Below are positions 10,002-18,700 of a stretch of DNA of 64,000 bases, one piece after another. Where the stretch lies: the NCBI GenBank assembly GCA_035452965.1, contig DAOTCE010000013.1, positions 62,001-126,000 on the forward strand, given 5' to 3'. The number at the start of each line of letters is the position of its first letter. Position 1 is the first letter of the stretch. Origin of the DNA: Candidatus Paceibacterota bacterium (GTDB lineage Bacteria; Verrucomicrobiota; Verrucomicrobiia; Limisphaerales; UBA8199). The translations under genes were made by a program, and so were the position numbers. The notes below the pieces were generated by a model. That model worked only from the letters and a program-made list of their open reading frames with translations, did not search any database and was not told where the DNA came from.

Positions 10002-12524
10002 TCAGTTGGCGGTGGTCGTTGCCCGGTAGGTGATTATGCGCGCCGAGGGCTGGCCGGGGGCGGCGATCAGGAGACCGTGCTCAAGCAGTTCGCGGCCGCC
10101 CAGTTCCCGGGCGGCGGCGGGATCGTCGAGGTCGGCCACCACGTAGCTGGCCAGGGGATCGAGGTTGCGGAGCTGGAGGCGGGCGGACTCGTAGTTGCTG
10201 CCGGCGCGGCGGAACACCTGGACCATGCCCCAGCGCTGTTCCGGCAGGTCGAATTGCCAGGCCAGCCAGAGCTCCTCGCTTAACTGGTAGGAGGTCAATG
10301 GGTAGAAGTCGCCCAACATGCAGTCGGCGACCTGCCGCCACTGCTCCGACAGCCGCCGGATCAGGGGCCAATCTATGCCGGGCTTGCGGACGTCAGCGCA
10401 GAGGGCGAAGGCCGGCGACAGGTAGCTGCGCACCGAATACACAAAGTCGCGGTCGGTGTAGTAGGCGCCATGTCCGTAGTAAGGAATCCAGGAGGAGAGA
10501 CCGTAGGTATGACCCTGGTTGCCGGGGGCGAAGTCGGGGTTGCCGTCGAAGGCCTGGTAGTCGCTGCGCAACAGCGGCACGGCGCGGCGAAGCGTCTCCA
10601 AGTCGTTGCGCCGGCCGCCCGAGGCGCAACTGTCAATCAGCAGGCCCGGGTGCCGCCGCCGCAGCTCGTCCCAGTAGGCAAGGTAACCCTCGATGTGACG
10701 CATCTCGGCCAGGCCCTGGCGGTCGGGCGCATCCGCCGCGCGCCAGTAAGGCAGGGGATCAATGTTGAAATCCTGCCGGTAGAAATCAATGCCCTCGCGG
10801 GTGAGCATGGCGTCCACATGGTCGGTCAGCCAGCGGCGGGCGTCGGAGTTGCCCAGGTTCAGCAGCTTCTGTTCGCCGTCGCGGCCCAGCAACCAGGCGG
10901 GGTTGTTGGTGTAGAGGAATGTCCCGGGCGTCACCCGTTCCGGCTCGAACCAGACGATGAGCCCCGCGCCTTTCGAACGCGCCAGCTCGCTCACCGGCCG
11001 GAAGCCGCGCGGGTAGCGGATCGGATCGGGCATCCAGTTGCCGACCTGGGGCCAGTCGGCGCACGTGTACCAGCCTGCATCAATCCACCAGTAGTCGAGC
11101 TTCACACCGGCTTGCGCGAAGCCTGTGATGAATTGGCGTTCGCCCTCCTCACTGGTCCTGATGCCGGGGAAGAACCCGCCGCTGCACGAGCTGAGGATGG
11201 GCGGCGGCGGCTTGCCGTCGCGCGTGCGCGGCAAGTTATGAGCGAGCATCCAGCGCCGCCACACGTTCTGCGCCCGCACGCGGTCGCCTTGCCAGAACTG
11301 GAGCGCGATCAACGGCGAGCGCGCCTCTTCCCCCGGATGCAGCTTGAACCGCGTCAGCTCCTGCCCGCCGCGCATTTGCAGCCCGTCGTCGGCGTCGCGG
11401 GTGAATCGGGCGTTCCACTGGCCGGGCCAGCCAATCACGACGATGAGCCCCTCGCCGGGCCATTCGAGGTTGAAGCAGGGAAAGCCAACGCTGGTGGGGC
11501 GCCCGCCGGCGGGGGCGAACCGATGTTCGGACTTCGGCTCCAGGGTCAACCGGCGCGGCGCATAGCTGTTGGGGCTGCAATCATCCCCCGCGTGATGGTT
11601 GAGGACGTACTCACCCGAACCGGTCCGCCTCAGCGTGAGGTCCACCGCCTGGATGTCCGACAGGATCGGCGTGTCGGCGGGGCCGGTGTTCCTGAAATGC
11701 ACCACCCACTCGACGGTGGGGAAGTCCCCATACTCGATCCCCACAAGGCGGACCTGCAGGCCGGTCGCGGGATCGGTCCACACTGCGGTTCGCTCCGTGC
11801 GCTGTGCGTCCAGCTTCCGTGCGCTCCGCTGGCAGGGCCAGGCCTTGAGCAGCTCGGCCGAGTTCCTGCCGTCATAGACAAAGGAGAACGGCGCATCGGT
11901 CGAATAAGCCGCCCGTTCACCCTCGCGCAGCGGGAGGTCGGCCAGCCAAAGCGTGCTGCCGTCCAGCAGCGTGACTTTCGCCTCGGCCCAATCCGCCTGA
12001 TCGCAGGCGATGCCGTCCGGCGTCTCTTCGATCTGCAAGACGAACTCCGTTGCCCCGGCCAGTTTCACCGCGACGCGTTTGCCCGCCATGCCCTCCCGCA
12101 TCATTCCCGAGCGGAACCGTTCTTCCCCGCGCACCTTCACCGAGAAATCCACGCTGCCGCGCCCGCCGCTGGTCTGGTCGTTGGTGTCCACCCCGGCAAC
12201 GGCCTCGAAGAGTCCCCCCGCGCCGGGCAACAGGACGAGGATCTTGCTGGGCGCATGGCAAAAGAGGCCGCGCGTGAATTCCTTTTCCCCGAGGTGCAGC
12301 GGCCGGGCGCCGCGGGCGTTCTTCTGCACCGGGCCGTGGTTGGCCAGGACCACCAGGCCGGGCTCCGGCTTCTCCGGGGCCTGCGCTCCCGCGAGCTTTG
12401 CCGCCGCCCAGCGCCGCGCCTCGGCCAGCTCCGCCGGGCCGACCGCTGCTCCCGCCGTTTGCGCGCCGATTGCCAGCAGCGGACACAGCAACGCGGCGGC
12501 GGCCAGGCTCTTGCGCATGCTCAT
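10002..12524 (-). CDS. Alpha-galactosidase, GH36 family, with NPCBM domain
   Basis: 840 residues with a signal peptide (KSLAAAALLCPLLAIGAQTA, then GA), so secreted or periplasmic. Residues about 70-200 form an NPCBM/NEW2-type carbohydrate-binding domain (FTRGLFCHAPSKILVLLPG; AGVDTNDQTSGGRGSVDFSV). The catalytic barrel follows with the GH36 signatures DYWWIDAGWYTCADWPQVGN, GLIVWFEPERV, DFYRQDFN (its Asp is the likely nucleophile) and IDSCASGGRRNDLETLRRA. LRSDYQAFDG holds the likely acid/base Asp. GH36 enzymes release terminal alpha-galactose from oligosaccharides and glycans. The length fits a GH36 enzyme plus one extra binding domain. The start at ATG 12524 has AAGGATGAG just upstream as a weak ribosome-binding site. 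It converges with the GH20b-like gene. Confidence 0.93.
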   Translation of the reverse strand: MSMRKSLAAAALLCPLLAIGAQTAGAAVGPAELAEARRWAAAKLAGAQAPEKPEPGLVVLANHGPVQKNARGARPLHLGEKEFTRGLFCHAPSKILVLLPGAGGLFEAVAGVDTNDQTSGGRGSVDFSVKVRGEERFRSGMMREGMAGKRVAVKLAGATEFVLQIEETPDGIACDQADWAEAKVTLLDGSTLWLADLPLREGERAAYSTDAPFSFVYDGRNSAELLKAWPCQRSARKLDAQRTERTAVWTDPATGLQVRLVGIEYGDFPTVEWVVHFRNTGPADTPILSDIQAVDLTLRRTGSGEYVLNHHAGDDCSPNSYAPRRLTLEPKSEHRFAPAGGRPTSVGFPCFNLEWPGEGLIVVIGWPGQWNARFTRDADDGLQMRGGQELTRFKLHPGEEARSPLIALQFWQGDRVRAQNVWRRWMLAHNLPRTRDGKPPPPILSSCSGGFFPGIRTSEEGERQFITGFAQAGVKLDYWWIDAGWYTCADWPQVGNWMPDPIRYPRGFRPVSELARSKGAGLIVWFEPERVTPGTFLYTNNPAWLLGRDGEQKLLNLGNSDARRWLTDHVDAMLTREGIDFYRQDFNIDPLPYWRAADAPDRQGLAEMRHIEGYLAYWDELRRRHPGLLIDSCASGGRRNDLETLRRAVPLLRSDYQAFDGNPDFAPGNQGHTYGLSSWIPYYGHGAYYTDRDFVYSVRSYLSPAFALCADVRKPGIDWPLIRRLSEQWRQVADCMLGDFYPLTSYQLSEELWLAWQFDLPEQRWGMVQVFRRAGSNYESARLQLRNLDPLASYVVADLDDPAAARELGGRELLEHGLLIAAPGQPSARIITYRATTTAN

Positions 12525-12668
12525 CCTTTCCGAGTTGCGCCCTCAGGGTTTTGCGGCCGGCTGCCTGGCGCCGCCGCAGCCGACGCGTACGCTGCCGCAC
12601 ATGCCGCCGAAGCGCGCGCGCTGAACTGATCCTGATAGGCAATCGTTTTTTGCGCGTCCGCATGTACC

Positions 12669-12685
12669 CAGCGCTGCGCGGGTGA
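12669..12685 (+). repeat. 17-bp repeat at the remnant's breakpoint
   Basis: CAGCGCTGCGCGGGTGA occurs here and, identical, at 55453-55469. It overlaps by two bases the last conserved codon of the restriction-modification remnant, so it may mark the rearrangement junction. Confidence 0.55.
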
Positions 12686-12866
12686 CGTCCTTGTATGCCT
12701 CGGCGTAGCCCTGCTCGTTGTCAACATCCCAGCCGAGGGATTTGAAGAGCGGGTCGAGGAATTCGCGGCGGAGCTGGGTTTCGTTGTAGTGGGGCGATTT
12801 GTAAGCGTCGCGGTTGCGGTCGAACCGCTGGACGAGGTCCAGGACTGCTGGTGGTGGTTGCGCCAT
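12684..12866 (-). pseudogene. N-terminal remnant of a type II restriction-modification/DNA methyltransferase protein
   Basis: From ATG 12866, 61 codons encode a segment typical of the extreme N-terminus of large Eco57I-like fused restriction/methyltransferase proteins: FDRNRDAYKSPHYNETQLRR, FLDPLFKSLGWDVDN and YAEAYKDV. In intact family members this region is followed by a nuclease and an N6-adenine methyltransferase domain of many hundred residues. Here similarity stops abruptly after YKDV at base 12684, and the frame runs into unrelated sequence up to 12543. The break falls inside a 17-base sequence (12669-12685) that recurs at 55453-55469. The frame is open upstream to 13097, but that part shows no family character. 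Most of the gene has therefore been lost. Confidence 0.75.
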
Positions 12867-13188
12867 CTGGGCGGGAAGTGTCTTTGGTGAAGGGGGAAAA
12901 TTCAAGGTTTTTGGGGTGACCACGGATGGATAAAAACGACGTTGTCCCACCTTGGCCTTCATAATCCGGTTCTTGACGAGGCGGGGAAACTGCATTTTGC
13001 CGGCGCTAACCGTGCCTGCGTTTTCGTTGATTGCGATTCCAGATCGTTCGCCAGCCGCAACTGGTGAGACGATCCGTTCACTTCTCACTATTGACACTAT
13101 GGCTGCGCCTCGGCATCAGAAGGGCATGGCGGCACGGAGCGGTTTACCGCAACGCTGATCGCTGGCGAGCCAGACATTCTTTAGGTGG

Positions 13189-13213
13189 TATTGAGGACTC
13201 CTGACGGGGAGGA
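13189..13213 (+). repeat. Family E short dispersed motif
   Basis: ATTGAGGACTCCTGACGGGG, matching the copies at 7699-7720 and 33682-33702 with one or two changes. It lies 27 bases before a family A element. Confidence 0.45.
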
Positions 13214-13239
13214 AGGGGAAAACACGGAATTGAGCAAGG

Positions 13240-13318
13240 CCTCTGTCTTGGGCGGGGCCGCCTCGCCGAGGCGGCCAAACGGTGGCGCTTTCGGCGAGAG
13301 TGCCCTGCCGGACTGAGG
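13240..13318 (+). repeat. Family A MITE-like element, full-length copy
   Basis: A 79-base element whose ends are imperfect inverted repeats (left CCTCTGTCTTGG, right CCGGACTGAGG). Inside are two hairpins: GCCGCCTCGCCGAGGCGGC (perfect palindrome) and GGCGCTTTCGGCGAGAGTGC (imperfect), separated by CAAACGGT. The copy at 26847-26925 has the same length and organisation. No coding capacity. Confidence 0.75.
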
Positions 13319-13430
13319 GGTTGCGGATTTGAGTTGTTTTTGCGCAAGTATCTGCAGTTGCGCCACTTGTGACGGATTTGGCCTTTGGCAGCAGCGGGCG
13401 GCCGATCTTTCTCCGTAAGTGCAACAATGA

Positions 13431-13514
13431 CAGTGGGTTACGTTACTTGTCGCCGCTGATGTCAAGGCTGTATCCACGGTGTGGATACGGTGTGGATACG
13501 GTGTGGATACGGTG
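13431..13514 (+). repeat. Family C repeat with tandem GTGGATAC units
   Basis: Begins CAGTGGGTTACG, then ATGTCAAGGCTGTATCCAC, a short inverted pair GTATCCAC/GTGGATAC, and three tandem units of GGTGTGGATAC. A related copy with a degenerated tandem part lies at 43214-43298. Confidence 0.7.
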
Positions 13515-13707
13515 AGACTCCCTTGCGGGCGGCGATCATCCCAGGGGCATCGGCAAAGAAAATCGCTTGGCATTGAGCCGGGCAGGCGGCTGGTCCCTTG
13601 ACCGCAGGCCGGGGCGGGTTAAGGTGCACGTAGATTTTCGACCGCGCCTGAAGGCGGCGAAGCTCGGCTTCGTCGCTGTCGGACCAGGAACCGTGACCTT
13701 AACGCAG

Positions 13708-14538
13708 ATGAGAGAGAGTTTGGGAGCGAGGCCGGCGGTGTGGCTGTGCGCCGCGCTGGTGGCGGCGGCTGTATCGGCTGCCGCTCCCATGGCTCCGGGC
13801 GCGGAGACGAACCGGCCGGGGCGTTCGGCTGGCAAGGTGAAGTCCGCTCCCGTTCCCGCCAGCAAGAGCGCCTCCCTGCCGGTCCTCCCGCGGCCTGCCG
13901 CGGCTCGGCGCGCGGACCTGCCCAGCGCCTTTGCCGCAGCCGTCCCGGCCTCGGTCGCCGAGCTGAGGTCCATCGAACGGCACATCAAGTCGCTGGCGGC
14001 GCGGTTGTCGCCGTCGGTGGTGGCAGTGGGGGTCGGGAGTGGCAACGGCAGCGGGGTGGTTATCTCGGCGGACGGCCTGGTGCTGAGCGCCGGGCATGTG
14101 TGCGGACGGCCCGGCCGCAGCGTGCGCTTTACGTTCCCGGACGGCAAGACGGCGCGGGGCAAGACGCTGGGCGTGGATGACGAGCGAGACACGGGCCTGA
14201 TGAAGATCACCGACCGCGGTCCCTGGCCTCACGCGGAGCCGGGCGACTTGCAGCAAGCGCGCGCGGGCGACTGGGTGCTGGCATTGGGCCATCCCGGGGG
14301 ATTCGACCCGAAGCGCTCGCTGGTCGTGCGGTCGGGGCGGGTCATTCGTTTGACGGGGGATGGGCTGCAAACGGATTGCACCATCAGCCCCGGCGACTCG
14401 GGCGGGCCACTGTTCGACATGCACGGCCGCGTGATTGGCATCCATAACGCCATCAGCACTTCGGTGGCGGAGAATTATCATGTGGCCATCACCGAGTTTT
14501 ACGACACCTGGGAAGTCCTGGCCAAGGGGGCCGACTGA
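13708..14538 (+). CDS. S1C (HtrA/trypsin-like) serine protease, no PDZ domain
   Basis: 276 residues from ATG 13708, chosen because the signal peptide (ARPAVWLCAALVAAAVSAAA) starts there. The catalytic triad is visible: H130 in LSAGHV, D161 in DERDTGLMKI and S231 in SPGDSGGPLFD. The oxyanion-hole region and the C-terminal barrel (GRVIGIHNAIS) are intact. No PDZ domain follows, so this is a minimal exported trypsin-like protease. HtrA-type proteins act in periplasmic protein quality control or regulated proteolysis. The next gene, 31 bases downstream on the same strand, encodes a related protein with a PDZ domain but no triad. The two are probably co-transcribed and may work together. Confidence 0.9.
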   Translation: MRESLGARPAVWLCAALVAAAVSAAAPMAPGAETNRPGRSAGKVKSAPVPASKSASLPVLPRPAAARRADLPSAFAAAVPASVAELRSIERHIKSLAARLSPSVVAVGVGSGNGSGVVISADGLVLSAGHVCGRPGRSVRFTFPDGKTARGKTLGVDDERDTGLMKITDRGPWPHAEPGDLQQARAGDWVLALGHPGGFDPKRSLVVRSGRVIRLTGDGLQTDCTISPGDSGGPLFDMHGRVIGIHNAISTSVAENYHVAITEFYDTWEVLAKGAD

Positions 14539-14569
14539 AGCCGAGGCGCAAGGCTCGCCCCGACTGCTT

Positions 14570-15613
14570 ATGAATCTGCGGCCTGGTTCCCACCACGCGC
14601 TGGCGGCCATTGCGCTGGCGTGGCTGACGCAGCTTGGGCTGGCGCAGGAATTATCCACGTCCCGGCAGCTGCCGCGCGATCGCTACCGGAACGGAGAGGG
14701 GACGTTGCGCGCCTTCGCGCCGATCTCGGCCGCCACCCGCCATTCCATCGTCAAGTTCAACGTGGACGGGGCGACGGTGGCGCTGGGCGCCGTGGTGGAT
14801 GCCAATGGGCTGGCGCTGACCAAGGCCAGCGAGCTCAAGCAGGGGAAGCTGACGTGCTGGCTTGCAACCGAGAAGGAGGTGGGGGCGGAGGTGATCGGCA
14901 TTGATGAGGACGAAGACGTGGCGCTCGTGCGGGTGCGGGCCCGGGGCTTGAAGCCGATCTCGTGGACTGAGGGTGCGGTGGCCGTGGGACAATGGGCCAT
15001 CACCCCCGGCATCTCCGAGACCCCTCACGCCGCCGGCATCGTCAGCGCGCTGCCGCGCCGGATACGGCCCCCGCGGGCGCTCATCGGCGTTCAGTTTGAC
15101 TATGGCATCGTCGAGCCCAGGATTGATTTGATCCTGCCCGGACTCGGCGCCGAGAAGGCGGGCCTGCAACCGGCGGACTTGATTCTCGCCATCAACGGCA
15201 TGGCCGTCACGAATCGCGAGCAGGTGGTGGAGACGCTGCGCGAGTTTCGCGAAGGCCAGACCGTGCGGCTGCGCGTGCAACGCGCGGAGCAGCAATTTGA
15301 CTCGCAAGTGCGCATGATGGTGCCGCGGTCCGGCCAGCCCGGGGCAGAGCTCTATTATCAGCAACGGAACAGCCGGCTGGGCGGAGCTGTCAGCGAGCGG
15401 GCGGGAGGGTTTGAACTGGCGATCGAACACGACTCGGTGCTGCGTCCGTGGCTTTGCGGCGGACCGCTGGTGGATCTGGACGGCAAGGCCATCGGGCTGA
15501 ACATTGCCCGCGCGGGACGGATCACCACCTACGCCTTACCAACCGCTCTCGTGAAGCGGGTGTACGAGCAACTCAAGCTCACGGCCAACGGAGCCGCCAC
15601 GACCGGCAAGTGA
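14570..15613 (+). CDS. HtrA-like pseudoprotease with internal PDZ domain
   Basis: 347 residues from ATG 14570, with a signal peptide (HHALAAIALAWLTQLGLA, then QE). The N-terminal part follows the HtrA barrel, but the histidine position reads LTKASEL (S87) instead of LTAGH. The acidic position survives in DEDEDVALVRV. A PDZ domain (IDLILPGLGAEKAGLQPADL; AINGMAVTNREQ) sits before the last part of the barrel. There the nucleophile position reads LRPWLCGGPLVDLDG, with C296 in place of the GNSGGPL serine. With both His and Ser replaced it should not be an ordinary serine protease. It may be a peptide-binding partner or regulator of the active protease encoded just upstream. Confidence 0.85.
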   Translation: MNLRPGSHHALAAIALAWLTQLGLAQELSTSRQLPRDRYRNGEGTLRAFAPISAATRHSIVKFNVDGATVALGAVVDANGLALTKASELKQGKLTCWLATEKEVGAEVIGIDEDEDVALVRVRARGLKPISWTEGAVAVGQWAITPGISETPHAAGIVSALPRRIRPPRALIGVQFDYGIVEPRIDLILPGLGAEKAGLQPADLILAINGMAVTNREQVVETLREFREGQTVRLRVQRAEQQFDSQVRMMVPRSGQPGAELYYQQRNSRLGGAVSERAGGFELAIEHDSVLRPWLCGGPLVDLDGKAIGLNIARAGRITTYALPTALVKRVYEQLKLTANGAATTGK

Positions 15614-15735
15614 TACCCCTTCGCAGGAGACTCCGGCAGGAATCAATCGCAACCTCCCTCCCGCCTTCGGCAGGTTCAACCTCTCAAATGGGGTTGGTGC
15701 CAGGAGTATTCAGGCGCGTCTGGCCGCTGCCGCGC

Positions 15736-18700
15736 TCAAGGCGCGGATTGGGCGCGATAGAAGCGGCGGGGGAAGTTGGTTGCCTCGGAATCGGTGTAAA
15801 CCTGAAGACCGTTGGTTAGCGTATTGGTGCTTAAAGGAATCCACCCTGACAAGTCAGTCGAGGCCAGGATGCTGAAGATCTGGTCGTGAGCACCGGTAAC
15901 GGTGAACTGGAACTGGCCGTTCTCCAGGCGCAGGGGTGAAGAAAGCGCCAGCGCCTGGGGCAGGCTCAAGGCCAGGGACGCATTCGAGCTAAACACGCTG
16001 CCGGCCAGGTTGGTGACCATGACCGAGTAGTTGCCGGCGTCGGCGGGCTGGCTGTTGGTGCGGGTGAAACTGCTGGCGGTGGCTCCGGGCAGGTCGTCGC
16101 CTTCGAATCGCCATTGGTAGCTGAGCGGTTCGGTGCCGGCGGCAGTGACCGTGAATGTCGCGTTTGAACCTCGTGGAATGGTCAGGCTGACGGGATGGGT
16201 CAGAATCGCCGGGGGCACCAGCACGACCAGCGTGGCATTGGAACTGGGCGCTCCGCCAAAGGAGTTGCTGACGACGACGGAGTAATTTCCCGCATCGGCG
16301 GGCTGGACATTCGCGCGGGTGAAGCTGGAGCCGGTGGCGGCCGGAAGGTCAGCGCCGGCGAAACGCCATTGATACGTCAGCACAGGCGAGCCAGTGGCGA
16401 TCACCGTGAAAGTGACATCATCGCCCTGGCTGACCGTCTGGCCCTGCGGGTGGGCGATAATCACCGGCGGGGCGTTCACGACGAGCGTCGCATCGGAGCT
16501 GACCACTGAGCCGGCGTCATTGGCAACGACAACCGAGTAGTCGCCGGCATCGGCCAATTGCACATCAGTCAGGTTGAGGCTACTGGCGGTCGCTCCGGGC
16601 AAGTTAGTGCCGGCCAGGCGCCACTGGTAGCTCAAAGGCGCGGTGCCGGTTGCGGTGACGGCGAAAGCAACGTTGGCACCGGCCATTACCGTCTGGCCTT
16701 GCGGCTGCGCGGTAATTATCGGCGGCACGCCGGCCACAATGCGCAGGGCGACACTGCCGTAATTGCCATTGTAGCCGTCCACGGCAATCTGGTAGGTGGC
16801 GCCGCTTGTCGCGGCGAAGGTCACGAGGCTGGTGACGCCGCCGTTCGGATCGTCGTCGTTGCTGGCGACCTCGGCCAGGGCCGAAAGCTCGGCGCCGGCA
16901 TAGACGGCCAGCACGGTATCGAACACTGTGCCGGCGGTGGAAATGGTCACGGTGTCCGTGGTCGGGGCGGTCCACGACCACCAGATCGAGCGCCCCCCGT
17001 AGATTCCGGCGTGGTAGGGTTCATCCATTTGCCTGCCGCCGCCCGTGTTGTCGCCATTTGTCACCACCAGCGCGCCGGAGACCAGGATGCGCTTCTCGAA
17101 ATCGTCGTTTGGCGGCGCCGGCGCGTCGTGCCACTGGGCAAAATGGTAGGAAGGCAAATCGCCAGCGCGGGTGAAGTTGCCCCCGAAATAGACATCCGTG
17201 CCGCCGACGGCCAGTGTGGCAACCGGCTGGTTGATTCCGCTGCCCAACGCGGTCCAATTGGCACCGTCCCACCGGGCGACGTTGGCGGCTTCGGTCGTGC
17301 CGGCCAGGGTGAATGAGCCGCCGACGAACAGGACCTGGCCTTGGACATCGAGCGCCGCCACCGAGGCATTGGTTTCCGCATTGTTCACGCCGCCGCCCAG
17401 CGCCGACCAGGCCATGCCGTCCCAGCGAGCCACGCCCGTCGCGCTTTCGCCCCCAGCCTCGGTGAAGTCGCCCCCGGCATACAGGCCGTTGCCGGCAACG
17501 GCGAGGGCATGAACCGCGTCGTCCATGCCCAGCCCAAGCTCCGACCAGTTGGCGCCATTCCAACGGGCGATGTTATTGACGGTTATGGTGCCATCGGCTG
17601 TGCTGAAGCTCCCGCCCACGAATAGATCGGGACTGCTGCCGGCCAAAGCGAACACCGGCCCGTCCAGGCCTTCGCCCAAGGCGTTCCAAGCCGCGCCGTC
17701 CCAACGGGCGATGTAGTGGACGGGGACGCCGCCGGCCATGGTGAAACTGCCTCCGGCATACACATCGGCATCCACGACGGCTATGGCCGTCACGGCATCG
17801 TCCATGCCCCCTCCGAGCGCCGACCAACTGCCGCCGTCCCACTTGGCGATGTTTGCCGCGCTTACACCGCCGGCGGTGCCAAACGATCCGCCGACATAAA
17901 GGTCGGTGCCGCTAATACAGAGAGCTGAAACCGGTCCGTCCACCCCCGCATCGAGCGCCGACCAGAAGCTGCCATTCCAGTGGGCGATGTTGTTGGCGGG
18001 ATACTCACCGGCAACGGTGAAGAATCCGCCCACATAGACATCCACTCCACTGACGGCAACCTTCAGCACCGTGCCGAAAGGCACGTTGCCGCTGCCGGCT
18101 CCCAGAGCGGACCAGGTAAAGCCGTTCCACTGCGCCAGGTTGTTCGCGCTCAAGCCTCCGGCGGTGTCGAAATCGCCACCGACGTACAAGGTGGTGCTGT
18201 TGGTGGCCAAGGCATAGACACTGCCGCCGACGCCGGAGCTGAGCGGGGTCCAGGCGCTGCCGTTCCAGCGGGCGATGTTGCCGGCCGGGTAATTGCCGGC
18301 AGCGGTGAAGGCGCCGCCCACATACACGTTGTTGCCGCTCACCGCGATGGCGAAGACGAGTTCATCCACTCCGTTGCCAAGGGCGGACCAGGTGCTGCCG
18401 TTCCACACGGCAATGTTGGCCGCGGCGACACCGCCGGCGGTGGTGAAGCCGCCGCCAGCATAGACATTGGGGCCGCTGGCGCCGAGGGCCAGCACGGTGC
18501 CATCGGTGCCATCGCCAAGGGCGGACCAGGCGCTGCCGTCCCAACGGGCGATATTGGTCGCGGCAATGCCGCCAGCGGTGGTGAAGGAGCCTCCGGCGAT
18601 CAAGTCGGTTCCGCTGACGACCAGTGCGGCCACACCAGCGCTGTTATCGGGGTTGGCGTCGCTGAGACCGTCGCCGAGGGCGGACCACGTTGACCCGTTC

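Larger units (their letters stand above)
13098..13707. other. Repeat-rich intergenic region
   Basis: About 610 bases between the restriction remnant and the protease gene. It contains, in order, a family E motif (13189-13213), a full 79-bp family A element (13240-13318) and a family C repeat (13431-13514). Open frames here are artefacts of the repeats; none looks like a protein. The frame of the downstream protease is open back to 13567, but its signal peptide starts only at 13708. Confidence 0.6.

Noticed and set aside
10470..12629. 719-residue plus-strand open frame
   Set aside because: It lies antisense to the GH36 gene, which has all its catalytic motifs on the minus strand.
13470..13514. 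Possible CRISPR-like direct repeats
   Set aside because: The three 11-base units abut each other with no spacers between them, so this is a simple tandem repeat.
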